A stretch of 64,000 bases of DNA from Nilaparvata lugens (Eukaryota; Arthropoda; Insecta; Hemiptera; Delphacidae), in contig NC_052517.1 in NCBI RefSeq assembly GCF_014356525.2, positions 7,898,601-7,962,600 on the forward strand, written 5' to 3'. Shown one piece after another: positions 49,601 through 57,544 of this stretch; position 1 is the stretch's first letter; every line of letters begins with the position of its first letter. The notes under the pieces are model-generated. The model searched no databases. It worked only from the letters and a program-made list of their open reading frames with translations, and had not been told where the DNA came from. The translations under genes and the position numbers were made by a program.

Positions 49601-50123
49601 TGAGTTTTACATAATTTGACGTGAGTACATTTGATTTATGCCTCAATTATACATTAATTTTAGAAAATATGCTGGCATAGGCTTTGTATCCTGACATTAC
49701 TCACACATGGATTTTTTGACGTAGGTACGAAACGATCAGATTTAACATAACTTGCAAACTCTTATGTGTATCTGCGAACATTTTGTGTTTGTTTTCCAAG
49801 TTCCGTACAATATGGTAGCATTTAGTATTTACATATCACACGTGTAATTATTTACTTTCAAATTGTTGAGAAATTGTAAAATTATATTTACTGACTTATA
49901 TATTGTTTCAGTTGTGGTCGGTTGTTTGGCTGGAGTGGTATTTGGGCTGAATATATTGAATATTATTGAATTTATCTACTTTTTCACTATTCGATTTTGC
50001 CACTATATAATAAAACATTTCAATTCTCTACGCAACAATAGAACAATTGGAATCAATAGTAATGTGGAACAGAGATCGATGAGAATCTTTGTTACAAGTC
50101 GTCCTAATGATACTCCACTGTAA
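25282..50123 (+). CDS. ppk: DEG/ENaC sodium channel, pickpocket family (ten exons, complete)
   Basis: Exons 25282-25388, 27379-27582, 29718-29901, 31642-31793, 33592-33730, 34256-34532, 36413-36466, 46847-46991, 47812-47918 and 49912-50123 sum to 1581 bp, giving 526 residues. All introns are GT-AG and the phases chain correctly. Pickpocket proteins are trimeric amiloride-type cation channels in the plasma membrane, used in mechano-, chemo- and hygrosensation (family knowledge). Visible features are a short cytoplasmic N-terminus with the gating motif HG (H21-G22), TM1 at about residues 39-57, a Cys-rich ectodomain and TM2 at about 457-485 followed by a short tail. The length is normal. The filter region reads G468-L469-N470 rather than the usual G-x-S. 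Intron 7 is 10.4 kb and carries an errantivirus. An additional upstream exon cannot be excluded, because the frame stays open 5' of the ATG. Confidence 0.88.
25519..25688. repeat. (TA)n microsatellites
   Basis: Two long TA runs (about 25519-25563 and 25634-25688) separated by accgtata-type imperfect units. They lie in ppk intron 1. Confidence 0.95.
25920..26060 (+). repeat. Interspersed repeat with accgaagcgaagctgaggtc
   Basis: Segment beginning gaccgaagcgaagctgaggt with gtccgatttggatgaaattt; a similar opening (gaccgagcaaagtggggcta) is at 34799. Non-coding repeat inside ppk introns. Confidence 0.45.
26201..26275 (+). repeat. tRNA-derived SINE head
   Basis: Has an A box (tggctgagtcggttaga) and a B box (gaggttcaaatttcg) at tRNA spacing. 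The ends do not pair into an acceptor stem, so it is a tRNA-derived SINE or tRNA pseudogene rather than a tRNA gene. Confidence 0.5.
26589..26727. repeat. Large palindrome, 55-bp arms
   Basis: Left arm 26589-26643 and right arm 26673-26727 are reverse complements with two mismatches, separated by about 29 bp. The arms contain ccacagattyattgatactt and agaccrgtttcggt. It could form a long snapback hairpin in DNA or in intron RNA. Confidence 0.9.
27379..27582 (+). CDS. ppk: ppk exon 2 (TM1)
   Basis: Begins after TTTCAG and completes [20 protein letters not shown], the first membrane helix, followed by the early ectodomain with LTICNNN, the usual post-TM1 Pro/Ile-Cys-Asn segment. Donor GTGAGT at 27583. 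Confidence 0.88.
27904..28153. mobile_element. Small TIR element (MITE-like), copy 3
   Basis: Ends tacagaatggaaacttg and caagtttccgtactgta; same family as 10661 and 12206. Inside ppk intron 2. Confidence 0.75.
28167..28404. mobile_element. TIR element with ~50-bp terminal repeats
   Basis: Left end tatagtctgtccaaactgcc through agattaagccgaccctcgc; right end is the reverse complement of tatactatgtccaaacaggc through gattaggccgaccatcc. About 240 bp, non-coding, immediately next to the MITE at 27904-28153. Confidence 0.7.
29718..29901 (+). CDS. ppk: ppk exon 3 (ectodomain)
   Basis: Acidic start [15 protein letters not shown], no cysteines. Acceptor at 29716-29717, donor GTAAGT at 29902, phase 0 exit. 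Confidence 0.8.
29949..30076 (+). repeat. ~128-bp direct repeat flanking the CCTACAG element, left
   Basis: Begins ttcgctgtagaattttatgt and ends ctcattttattttt. Nearly identical to 30611-30740. The two copies directly abut the element at 30077-30610. Confidence 0.85.
30077..30610 (+). mobile_element. CCTACAG repeat family, copy 2
   Basis: Same structure as 22273-22808. It lies precisely between two ~128-bp direct repeats in ppk intron 3. Confidence 0.85.
30611..30740 (+). repeat. ~128-bp direct repeat flanking the CCTACAG element, right
   Basis: Right partner of 29949-30076, differing at a few positions (aatatagtcctc against aatataattctc). Confidence 0.85.
31642..31793 (+). CDS. ppk: ppk exon 4 (Cys-rich ectodomain)
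   Basis: Encodes [20 protein letters not shown] and then [10 protein letters not shown], the spaced cysteines and G-x-CxxF-like turn typical of the DEG/ENaC finger/thumb region. Donor GTGAGT at 31794. Confidence 0.85.
32174..32350 (+). repeat. 66-bp tandem repeat, about 2.7 units
   Basis: Units start gatagggatattttatgttg at 32174, 32240 and 32306, with ttgacgcattattacatctg inside. Related to the ttgacgcattatcacgtcag segment at about 61566, so it is a rearranged piece of that repeat family. Confidence 0.8.
32645..32700 (+). repeat. tRNA-like B-box remnant
   Basis: gggttcgattccagccgg is a strong B box, but the A box and cloverleaf are not evident. Likely a SINE. Confidence 0.35.
33355..33500 (+). 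repeat. LINE 3'-UTR fragment
   Basis: Similar to 36080-36190: ggacataacc, gaagaagttttgggcaatag and cctgttttttctttatttcc. Lies in ppk intron 4. Confidence 0.45.
33592..33730 (+). CDS. ppk: ppk exon 5 (ectodomain)
   Basis: Acceptor after TTTTTCAG; encodes [20 protein letters not shown] and on to HLFYADSAT. Donor GTGAGT at 33731. The frame links exons 4 and 6 exactly. Confidence 0.78.
34256..34532 (+). CDS. ppk: ppk exon 6 (Cys-rich ectodomain)
   Basis: Encodes the [20 protein letters not shown] segment followed by [20 protein letters not shown]. This is the classic R-x-C...E...L-x-x-F...YS...NC...EC...CxC-P pattern of the family. Donor GTACGT at 34533. Confidence 0.9.
34790..35690 (+). repeat. 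Composite repeats in ppk intron 6
   Basis: 34790-35330 starts gaccgagcaaagtggggcta, an interspersed planthopper-like repeat. 35331-35690 matches 55780-56010 and 57185-57505: gtttgcataattttgaaaaa, agctccggaaccaa, and cggggctgtttcctgaaaaa at the end. Non-coding. Confidence 0.65.
35895..36215 (+). mobile_element. 5'-truncated LINE 3' end with (AAAT)n tail
   Basis: Begins tgtgtgtatttttggcttca and ends in repeated AAAT units. It is the same family as the insertion at 3526-3860. Only 3' UTR is present. Confidence 0.65.
36413..36466 (+). CDS. ppk: ppk exon 7 (short)
   Basis: 54-bp exon after TTTTATAG; encodes [17 protein letters not shown] and exits in phase 1 at a GTAAGT donor. The next exon in phase is 46847, on the far side of the errantivirus. 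Confidence 0.75.
36853..36994. mobile_element. MITE with GGCCCGGTTGCACAAAA termini
   Basis: Left end ggcccggttgcacaaaagcc; the right end is the reverse complement (gtgccggttgcaaaaaaccc). The inner parts ttaatcctgattaattt and aattaatcaggaat are also inverted. 142 bp. A related half-element end (cttttgtgtaaccaggccct) is at 33938-33957. Confidence 0.75.
37000..40054. other. ppk intron 7 sequence upstream of gag
   Basis: Mixed AT-rich DNA with no recognised exon. The errantivirus 5' leader must lie in its last part, but I found no sequence matching the 3' LTR (46624-46800), so the 5' LTR is missing, replaced or too diverged. The segment at 37340-37450 has an open frame with cysteines but does not fit the ppk phase chain. 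Confidence 0.5.
40055..41202 (+). pseudogene. Errantivirus gag
   Basis: ATG at 40055 opens a 313-codon frame with a gag-like helical core ([20 protein letters not shown] near the start). It then has an Asn/Gln/Phe-rich tail ([13 protein letters not shown]), with no CCHC zinc knuckle seen, as in many errantiviruses. A frame break near 40835 moves the tail to another frame that ends at 41202. Would form the particle core if intact. Confidence 0.75.
41211..41894 (+). pseudogene. Errantivirus retropepsin region of pol
   Basis: Contains the active-site motif [12 protein letters not shown] about 20 residues in. It is followed by a conserved flap-side segment, [17 protein letters not shown], and a connector to RT. 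The frame ends 32 bp into the RT frame, which looks like a shared frameshift rather than programmed slippage, because the normal pol reading continues across this point in related elements (family knowledge). Confidence 0.75.
41863..43226 (+). pseudogene. Errantivirus reverse transcriptase and RNase H
   Basis: RT palm start with [15 protein letters not shown] (to 42210), a damaged stretch at 42205-42335, then [17 protein letters not shown] and the catalytic YLDD (42335-42655). The thumb/connection and RNase H follow to 43226, with [15 protein letters not shown] and [11 protein letters not shown]. The damaged stretch lacks motif A and its Asp. A second break near 42700 is private to this copy. 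At about 43195 a short deletion hits the conserved end of RNase H in both copies. Confidence 0.82.
43193..44119 (+). pseudogene. Asn/Asp-rich pol linker
   Basis: About 300 codons, strongly acidic and Asn-rich in the first 130 codons ([20 protein letters not shown]). It then contains a perfect 72-bp tandem duplication (43593-43664 and 43665-43736), then a folded-looking segment before the integrase zinc finger. Errantiviruses have a variable connector here. It is open only because the frame shift at its start cuts it off from RNase H. Confidence 0.65.
44100..44760 (+). pseudogene. Errantivirus integrase
   Basis: Zinc-finger half with [14 protein letters not shown], core with [20 protein letters not shown] (first Asp), then after a frame break near 44390 [10 protein letters not shown] (second Asp) and GLIERTHST (Glu). 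This gives the DD-E triad. Ends at the stop near 44760. Confidence 0.78.
44765..45121 (+). pseudogene. Integrase C-terminal region
   Basis: Basic, Lys-rich segment ([16 protein letters not shown]) continuing the integrase. It overlaps the env start at 45015 in another frame, the normal errantivirus pol/env overlap. Confidence 0.6.
45015..46518 (+). pseudogene. Errantivirus env
   Basis: Three consecutive pieces. 45015-45485 has a hydrophobic leader, a KVKRG cleavage site and a Gly-rich fusion-peptide-like stretch. 45482-46111 is the ectodomain with several cysteines. 46190-46518 has a membrane helix and a basic stop. There is a stop between pieces 1 and 2. A few bases missing near 46195, relative to the left copy, break the start of piece 3. 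Would be a baculovirus-F-like fusion glycoprotein if intact (family knowledge). Confidence 0.78.
46613..46800 (+). repeat. Errantivirus polypurine tract and 3' LTR
   Basis: Purine run aaggagggagg (46613-46623) precedes the LTR start aattatgtaaacttaaac at 46624. The LTR carries AATAAA at 46752-46757 and ends before the TA run at about 46800. About 175 bp. Exon 8 of ppk starts at 46847. The counterpart is 4463-4649. Confidence 0.7.
46847..46991 (+). CDS. ppk: ppk exon 8 (pre-TM2 Cys motif)
   Basis: Encodes [20 protein letters not shown], the C-x-x-x-C...Y signature. The acceptor TCTTCAG is only about 45 bp downstream of the retroelement 3' end, so the element sits right against the branch-point region. 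Confidence 0.85.
47812..47918 (+). CDS. ppk: ppk exon 9
   Basis: Encodes [20 protein letters not shown] and on to NHWEKL, between the Cys motif and TM2. AG/GT borders, phase 2 in and phase 1 out. Confidence 0.8.
48221..49696. mobile_element. 1476-bp TG...CA insertion with TTAC target duplication (solo-LTR-like)
   Basis: Absent from the left copy, where the flanks join directly near 2620. The insertion starts TGTGGATTCGCAAGAGCC, ends CTTTGTATCCTGACA, and is bordered by TTAC on both sides. TG...CA ends with a 4-bp duplication fit a long solo LTR. No coding region is convincing. It lies in ppk intron 9. Confidence 0.7.
49912..50123 (+). CDS. ppk: ppk exon 10 (TM2, C-terminus)
   Basis: Encodes [20 protein letters not shown] and [10 protein letters not shown]2 with the conserved Glu after the filter, then a basic tail ending NDTPL and TAA. 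Acceptor TTGTTTCAG. Confidence 0.9.
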
Positions 50124-50343
50124 TATTACAGTAAAGTTATTGATAGTAGGCCCACTTCTGCACTACTACCTATATGAATAATATTATATTGTAACTTTTC
50201 AGCAAGAATAGAAATACTAAAAAAGACATACACACATAAAAACCAATTGCCTAGATTAGATAATAAAAATGGATTCTATTGCAAGACAGTTTTTTTATTG
50301 AAATTCCTCCTCATAGTATATATGGTAGTAGTCTTATTTTTTT

Positions 50344-50866
50344 CCTACAGTTACGTTGAAAAGTGGCCATTGCTGCACTGATTACAGAACGCAAAGAATC
50401 ACTTTTCCGCTCTAGTGCGGGAAAAATTTTTCTGCACTCCAGATTTGCAACATGGCAACGCAAAATACTTAGTAGGTTATATGGAGCAACAGTGCAGCAA
50501 AATCAAAATGAAGTTGGTAACAGTGACTGGGCTGCTATAGTGAGCAGAGGTGCAACGCGCTAATTATTATTCATTATAATATATTATAACCAAGTACAAC
50601 GAGAACTTTAGGATTTTAGGATTAAGGTTTTTATCAATAATAAAATTACACAGATTTACATTTGATGGATTTCAGGCAATTTTACCCATAATTACCCACT
50701 TTTCATATTCAATGGTAACTGTAGGAAAAACTTAATGTGAAATACGTGCGCAAAGTTCCTCTGCTGCACTCAAGAAACCATTCCGCCCTCGCCTACGGCT
50801 CGGGCGTAAACGTTTCTTTCGGTGCAGCAAACTGACACTTTGCGCACTAGTTGCACAAATAACTAT
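50344..50866 (+). mobile_element. CCTACAG repeat family, copy 3 (right copy only)
   Basis: Absent from the left copy, whose empty site (about 1938-1985) shows 36 bp in place of the element. Slightly shorter inside than copies 1 and 2. Downstream of ppk exon 10. Confidence 0.85.
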
Positions 50867-51320
50867 TGCGATGAATAAGTCATGAGACTGAGAGGGAGAA
50901 ATGGACTACCCAGCAACAAAGCAACACAGACTTCAACTCTATGAAAACATTCAACTTAATCAGGAGTAGAGGTGTACAATACGAGGGTGTAGATTAAATG
51001 TTTTCCACCTAATAACAATATAACTACCTCACAGGGGTGCAGAAGGCGAAGCGCGAGGCAAAGAAATAAAATGAATGAATAATGATTATACTAATAATTT
51101 AATATTTAGAAAATGTACTCTTCATAGGAATTGAGATGAGAATGATATATTACCGTACGCAATCTGAAGACCAAAAAAGATCAACTGATAACAAAGTAAT
51201 ATACATTTCAATAATACTATCAAGTAGAATGTAAATACAGTACTATTGGATAAAATTACAAACGCAACAAAGGAGTTCCGATGGCAAGATAGAGTATATA
51301 TTGGAAAATATCTTATCATG

Positions 51321-51353
51321 GCAAGGAAAGTAGTGTGAGTGTGCCACACCAGA
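51321..51353 (-). repeat. 5' end of the TCTGGTGT repeat family (right copy)
   Basis: Reverse-complement counterpart of 1452-1490. Confidence 0.55.
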
Positions 51354-51716
51354 TTCTTATACTTTATTCTTTATTCATACAATAAGCACATCATCGAAAT
51401 GATTGGAAGAGGAAAAGTAAGGTATTTAATATTTCTACCTATTAAGGAAATTGAATTCTCCTATATGAGAAAGCTAGGATAATAATAACAATAATAATAA
51501 TGAATTCGTTCATAATATATAATATCAATGGTGCAAAACGTATATTTAAATAGGGTGATTTCGCATGAGAATAAGCTTGTATTAATCTTGCATTGATATA
51601 ATAGGTACTCGCAATTATCTAAACGCAAGATTATGGAACTGTATGTACCAGGGTATCATATACTATTAAACGAGCTTTAATAATATATCACAATAATAAA
51701 ACTTCCCATCGTAAAA

Positions 51717-51895
51717 GACAATTGTGTGGGCGAAGCCCGCATTCCAGCCGGAGCGCGAAGCGCGGAGGCTGCTATCCAACCCTGTACAGTCATAAAAGGC
51801 GATTGGGTGGGCGAAGCCCGCCCCCAGCCGGAGCGCGAAGCGCGGAGCCTGCTACCCAACACTATACAGTCCTAGAAGACAATTGTGCGGGCGAA
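51717..51895. repeat. GC-rich ~81-bp tandem units with hairpins (right copy)
   Basis: Counterpart of 905-1092: units with gggcgaagccc and gcgcgaagcgcgga words. Small differences from the left copy (cctgtacag against cctatacag). Confidence 0.7.
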
Positions 51896-52352
51896 GATTA
51901 TAAAAGTTTTGGAATAAACTTGAATACTCAAAGTAGAGTTGAAACTTCTGATACCATGACATTCTTGGGTCTAATGGTGGAGAGTGATTCGAAATGGAAG
52001 CTACATATTTCTCATGTCACTGGTAAATTGAATAGAGCCTTGTTTGCCTTCTTTTTGTATATCACGCTCATTTTCTGTCAGTAGTTATGAGATATGGAGT
52101 TATTTTTTGGGGAAAAGTATAGAGAATGATTGAATATTCATACTGCAGAAAAAAACCATTAGGATAATTTATAAGATTAATACAATGCGCTCTTGCAGAT
52201 CTCATTTTAAACAAAAGAGATTGCTGACGGCTCCTGCTATTTATATATTAGATTTAGCAATCTTCGTTTTTAAAAATAGACGAATGTATGAGGAGAACCA
52301 GGTGAGTCATCCCCATAATACAAGATTTAAAGGTTTTGTTTACCCATATCAC
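51895..52352 (+). pseudogene. Jockey-like RT C-terminal relic, right copy (5' portion)
   Basis: Same relic as 306-905: SDTMTFLGL, KLNRALFAFF, then RLLTAPAIYILDLAIFVFKN and SHPHNTRF. It is cut at 52352; the remaining C-terminal part appears inverted at 53985-54170. Confidence 0.75.
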
Positions 52353-52850
52353 GGACGTTGGCGACCAGCAGGGCAAGTCTGACTCTGTTGACAGCAATTC
52401 GGAAAAGTTCAACAGATGTCTTCCGGTCCATTCCCTAAGATTGTGTAACCAGGATATCCTTCGTCTTCCTGGTTCTCTCCTTCCATCTATTTTCCACTGA
52501 ATTATGAGCTGCAGCAGAAAGTATCTGGACTCTGGACTCATTTCTCATTACGTGTCCTAAGTATTGAAGCTTACGGATCTTAATGGTGTTCAGGATTTCA
52601 TTAGATTTCTTAATCCATCTTAGAACTTCTTCATTTGTTACATGCTCTGTCCAAGATATTTTGAGCATTCTTCGGTACAACCATAATTCAAAAGCTTCAA
52701 TTTTCTTGTTCAATGTTCATGGCTCCATACAGGAAAATAGAGAAGATGTAACACCTCAGAAGTCTTATCTTTGTTGCAATGGTAACATCATGGCTCTTGA
52801 AAACTCTGTTCATTCTATTGAAGGCAACTGTTGCTCTGGATATGCGTGAC
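52352..52850 (-). pseudogene. C-terminal fragment of a second non-LTR retrotransposon (endonuclease-RT type)
   Basis: Minus-strand frames give VAFNRMNRVFKSHDV, KKIEAFELWLYRRMLKISWT and LQYLGHVMRNESR, then LLQLIIQWKIDGRREPGRRR and ISWLHNLREW. This is the familiar C-terminus of insect endonuclease-reverse-transcriptase LINEs. A frame break separates the last two. Strongly 5'-truncated. Confidence 0.75.
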
Positions 52851-53728
52851 TTGATAATATACAAATAAAAAAACTTTGAAAAATATCACAGTAGAAAGTT
52901 TATTTTTAGCCTTTGCACAGCCTTAAGACATCACTAGAAGAGAGTATTAGGCCTACTTAACTTGCTAAGTAATCAAAACTTCAATTTCTAACAAACACAA
53001 GTTTGTTTAACACACCTGTTTCATCAGGTAGAACTCGTCTGACCTTGGCACAGGAAAATTCCTTCACCAATTCTTCAAGATCTAGGGACTAGGGATCTAG
53101 GGACTATTTATGTTCGCTCAGAACAGACGCTCCTGGGACATTGTTGATCTTGGAAAAGTCTTCATTAGCTCGAGTTTGTAAAAGCACCTCATATAATTTT
53201 ACTATTCACATTTATTATTATGAACTTTTTATTTATTTGTATTTTCAGATTTTCCATTCCTTAAAATTTGCTGCCCCCAAAATCTGCCGCCCTGTGCGGT
53301 CGCCTGGTCTGCCCACCCCTGGGGCCGGCCCTGCTCTTTTCTACTCATGATCATCAAATAATATTTTCTTCTCATTATTCTTATCATCCTCCTTTTCTTC
53401 TCCTTATCATATTAAAGAACTTCTCATATCAACAGATTATAGAAAAATAGAAATTATATATATTCATAATTCAGCTCTAGAGTTTTGTCAGAGCAGAAGG
53501 CTACATGTCACAAAGGAATGAAATTGTTTGCCTTTATAAAAAGCCACTAATTGGCCTTCGGTTGAGCTTGCAATATTATTGTTGAGGCTTCCTCAGAAAT
53601 GAGTTGAAAGCCTGGCAGGCTGCCAGTTGCAGCTATAAAACCGGTTCTAAAGACTGACACTCTCCTTCCATACTGCCATGCCAGCCCACTTTTCTCCTTC
53701 CACTCATTACAAGCCATTACAAGTGACT

Positions 53729-54170
53729 GTTGACATGCTTATGCGATCTGGTGGGACAATGCAGAACTAAACTTATGCGTGATATTATAAATAAATGCAC
53801 TACGTTGTTATTCTCATTATAAGAGTTTTCTCTGGTTTAATCTAATATCAGAGAAAACTCTTATAATATATTGTATTATACAATATATAATTATATTGTA
53901 TTGTATTATAAAACTCTTATAATATTGTATTCTGTGCTAATATCTACCATCCCTCCTATTTCAACACAACAGATCCCACATAACATACATCAATAAAACG
54001 TTATTCAACAAGGAAGTCTGCTAACCTGTACGGACACAATACAATAAGGAATTCCCTGAGTGTTTTTTGAACTCCTTCAAGCCATCAATTTCACTTATGT
54101 GAGATGGGATTGAATTAAATAATTTCATTCCCATATAAAACGGGCCACTCTCCAGCAGGCTTAGTGAGGT
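53729..54170 (+). repeat. Segment identical to 1-455 in direct orientation (inverted relative to 51.9-52.4 kb)
   Basis: Starts tgttgacatgcttatgcgat like the first base of the window and ends at ccagcaggcttagt. It contains the jockey relic C-terminus on the minus strand (LESGPFYMGMKLFN, 53985-54170). Its orientation relative to 51895-52352 is opposite to that in the left copy. Confidence 0.85.
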
Positions 54171-56032
54171 CTTTTTTGGACTCAGGGGACCTTGAAATGT
54201 ATAGAAATTCTGGTACCTTAATTTTTTTCGGAAAGCAATACTTTCTTTACCTATGGTAATAGGGCAAGGAAAGTAAAAATTGCCATAATCACAAAACATT
54301 CTGTAAAATGCATTCCTGACTGCGTTCCCATCTGTGTTGCATATTCTCGCGTATCAAATGATACAGTATCACGGTGGTTTGTATCATGTTTGCTGCCAGC
54401 GCTATCTAACGTCACATTCTGCAACTACATTAAGCTTTTCTCTACTCGATTTTCCGTCGCTGCAATTTTGATCACGTGTTTTCATCAAATTTGGGGATGA
54501 TTCTGAAAATTTGACTATCAACAAACGTTCTTTGATGTGTGAAGAGCTCTGAAAATGAATATCAATTCAGTTGGCATTGGATTTGTCACTGATAACTGAC
54601 TTTATAGGTGCTGCCTCTCGCCAGAGTTTTGTGGGAATGTCTGTATAAGTGCACTCCACATTTCAGTTACACATTATATTATTAATGCTATTAGCTAATC
54701 TTAGACAATAATTTTTGGAGGATCATTATGATTAAGAGTAACTTTTTGTTTACTCTCATGATGATTCCATTCCACCATTCCAGTGTATTCCACACCTCTA
54801 GTAATGAAAGTATAAGTGCCAGTATTTTAATCAAAATAGTGATTGATTTCAGGAAAACCAATCGGAGATGGCCTTAATATAAAATTAGTTATTAACATAA
54901 CATAGATAAGATTTTTTCAAGTCTTCTGTAGTGAATGTCACTTATCCTTATATGCCATATCCTTATTGGTGCCCCCCTACCACTCGGAAATAATGGAATT
55001 AGTTTATCTAACGGGTGATTCTCATAAAACATAAACCTCTTTAGATGATTTCAGCCGAAATATGATTTTTATGAAGGCTTTAGAATAGTTATTTGTGCAA
55101 CTAGTGCGCAAAGTGACAGTTTGCTGCACCGAAAGAAACGTTTACGCCCGAGCCGTCGGAATAGTTTCTTGAGTGCAGCAGAGGAACTTTGCGCACGTAT
55201 TTCACATTAAGTTTTTCCTACAGTTACCATTGAATATGAAAAGTGGGTAATTATGGGTAAAATTGCCTGAAATCCATCAAATGTTTTTCTGTGTAATTTT
55301 ATTATTGATAAAAACCTTAATCCTAAAATCCTAAAGTCCTCGTTGTCCTTGGTTATAATATATAATGAATAATAATTAGCGCGTTGTGCTTGGTTGCACC
55401 TCTGCTCACTATAGCAGCCACAGCAGTCACTGTTACCAACTTCATTTTGATTTTGCTGCACTGGTGCTCCATATAACCTACTAAGTGTTTTGCGTTGCCA
55501 TGTTGCAAATCTGGAGTGCAGAAAAATTTTTCCCGCACTAGAGCGGAAAAGTGATTCTTTGCGTTCTGTAATCAGTGCAGCAATGACCACTTTTCAACGT
55601 AACTGTAGGAAAAGGTATTATATTGAAAAATTTGTATTTTGACTGAAGGATTTGATTTTCTATTTTTGGGTGTATTCCCCTCCCCCACTACTAAATTTGA
55701 AAATTCTCAAGCAATCCTGTTCAGAAATGACTCGTAATGTGTGGGTTTTTCATCATTACGAGAAACAGATTCAAGTTTTATAGGGTTGAAGTGGTAAGTT
55801 TGCATAATTTTGAAAAACCCTACGCTTTTTTGAAAATTCGTAGCTCCGGAACCAAAAATGGTAGAGTCCTGCGCGACCACTCAATTTATTGGAAATTGTA
55901 TTCTCTTTAATTTGGTCGAGAATTATTTTTCTTGAGAAACTCAAGGTTTTCCAGATTAAATAGACAAATTGAAAAAAGTCCGAAATTTTGAGTGTTTTGG
56001 GGGGGGGGGGTGGAGCTGCCTTCTGGCGCCCC

Positions 56033-56077
<45 letters not shown>

Positions 56078-56103
56078 ATACAGACCAATACCCAAAAACC
56101 ACT
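54171..56103 (+). repeat. Tandem segmental duplication, unit A
   Basis: 54171-55084 plus 55610-56010 match 56104-57421 closely, interrupted by the CCTACAG element at 55085-55609. The unit begins with the 3' end of the TCTGGTGT family (ttttttggactcaggggacc ... gggcaaggaaagt). It then holds non-coding DNA with gctgcctctcgccagagttt, and ends with the 35331-35690-type repeat and an (AC)n run. Confidence 0.85.
55085..55609 (-). mobile_element. CCTACAG repeat family, copy 4
   Basis: Minus-strand copy inserted in unit A. The empty site in unit B (57005-57020) shows no target-site duplication. Confidence 0.85.
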
Positions 56104-57430
56104 TTTTTGGACTCAGGGGACCTTGAAATGTATAGAAATTCTGGTACCTGAATTTTTTTCGGAAAGCAATACTTTCTTTACCTATGGTGATAGGGCAAGG
56201 AAAGTAAAAATTGCCATAATCACAAAACATTCTGTAAATGCATTCCTGACTGCGTTCCCATCTGTGTTGCATTTTCTTGTGTATCAGATGATACAGTATG
56301 ACGGTGGTTTGTATCATGTTTGCTGCCAGCGTTATCTAACGTCACATTCTGCAACTACATTAAGCTTTTCTCTACTCGATTTTCCGTCGCTTCAATTTTG
56401 ATCACGTGTTTTCATCAAATTTGGGGATAATTTTTAAAATTTGACTATCAACAATCGTTCTTTGATGTGTGAAGAGCTCTGAAAATGAATATCAATTCAG
56501 TTGGCATTGGATTTGTCACTGATAACTGACTTTATAGGTGCTGCCTCTCGCCAGAGTTTTGTGGGAATGTCTGTATAAGTGCACTCCACATTTCATCAGA
56601 TACACTTTGTATTTATCTTGATATTTTCTTAATTATTCAATATTTTTTTGGAGGATCATTATGATTAAGAGTAACTTTTTGTTTACTCTCATGATGATTC
56701 CATTCCACCATTCCACCATTCCAGTGTATTCCACACCTCTAGTAATGAAAGTATAAGTGCCAGTATTTCAATCAAAATAGTGATTAATTTCAGGAAAACA
56801 AATCGGAGATGGCCTTAATATAATTAGTTATTAACATAAGATTTTTTCAAGTCTTTTGAAGTGAATGTCACTTATCCTTATATGCCATATCCTTATTGGT
56901 GCCCCCCTACCACTCGGAAATAATGGAATTAAGTGTATCTAACGGGTGATTCTCATAAAACATAAACCTCTTTAGATGATTTCAGCCGAAATATGATTTT
57001 TATGAAGGCTTTGGAAAGGTATTATATTGAAAAATTTGTATTTTGACTGAAGGATTTGATTTTCTATTCTTGGGTGTATTCCCCTCCCCCACTACTAAAT
57101 TTGAAAATTCTCAAGGAATCCTGTTCAGAAATTACTCGTAATGTGTGGGTTTTTCATCATTACGAGAAACAGATTCAAGTTTTATAGGGTGAAAGTGGTA
57201 AGTTTGCATAATTTTGAAAAACCCTATGCTTTTTTGAAAATTCGTAGCTCCGGAACCAAAAATGGTAGAGTCCTGCGCGACCACTCAATTTATTGGAAAT
57301 TGTATTCTCTTTAATTTGGTCGAGAATTATTTTTCTTGAGAAACTCAAGGTTTTCCAGATTAAATAGACAAATTGAAAAAAGTCCGAAATTTTGAGTGTT
57401 TTGGGGGTGGAGCTGCCTTCTGGCGCCCCA
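56104..57430 (+). repeat. Tandem segmental duplication, unit B
   Basis: Second unit of the duplication, without the CCTACAG insertion and with a replaced stretch near 56600-56650. No gene. Confidence 0.85.
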
Positions 57431-57544
57431 AAATACATATTATAGAACCGTCGAGAAAAATTCTTTCGGGGCTGTTTCCTGAAAAACGACAATTTGACTG
57501 GACTAAACAGAGCAAAGCGAGAAAGAGATAACGCTATCCGCTTT

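Noticed and set aside
55771..56401. Overlapping ORFs with Val-Cys or Thr-His runs
   Set aside because: They read through an (AC)n microsatellite and poly-G in a repeat.
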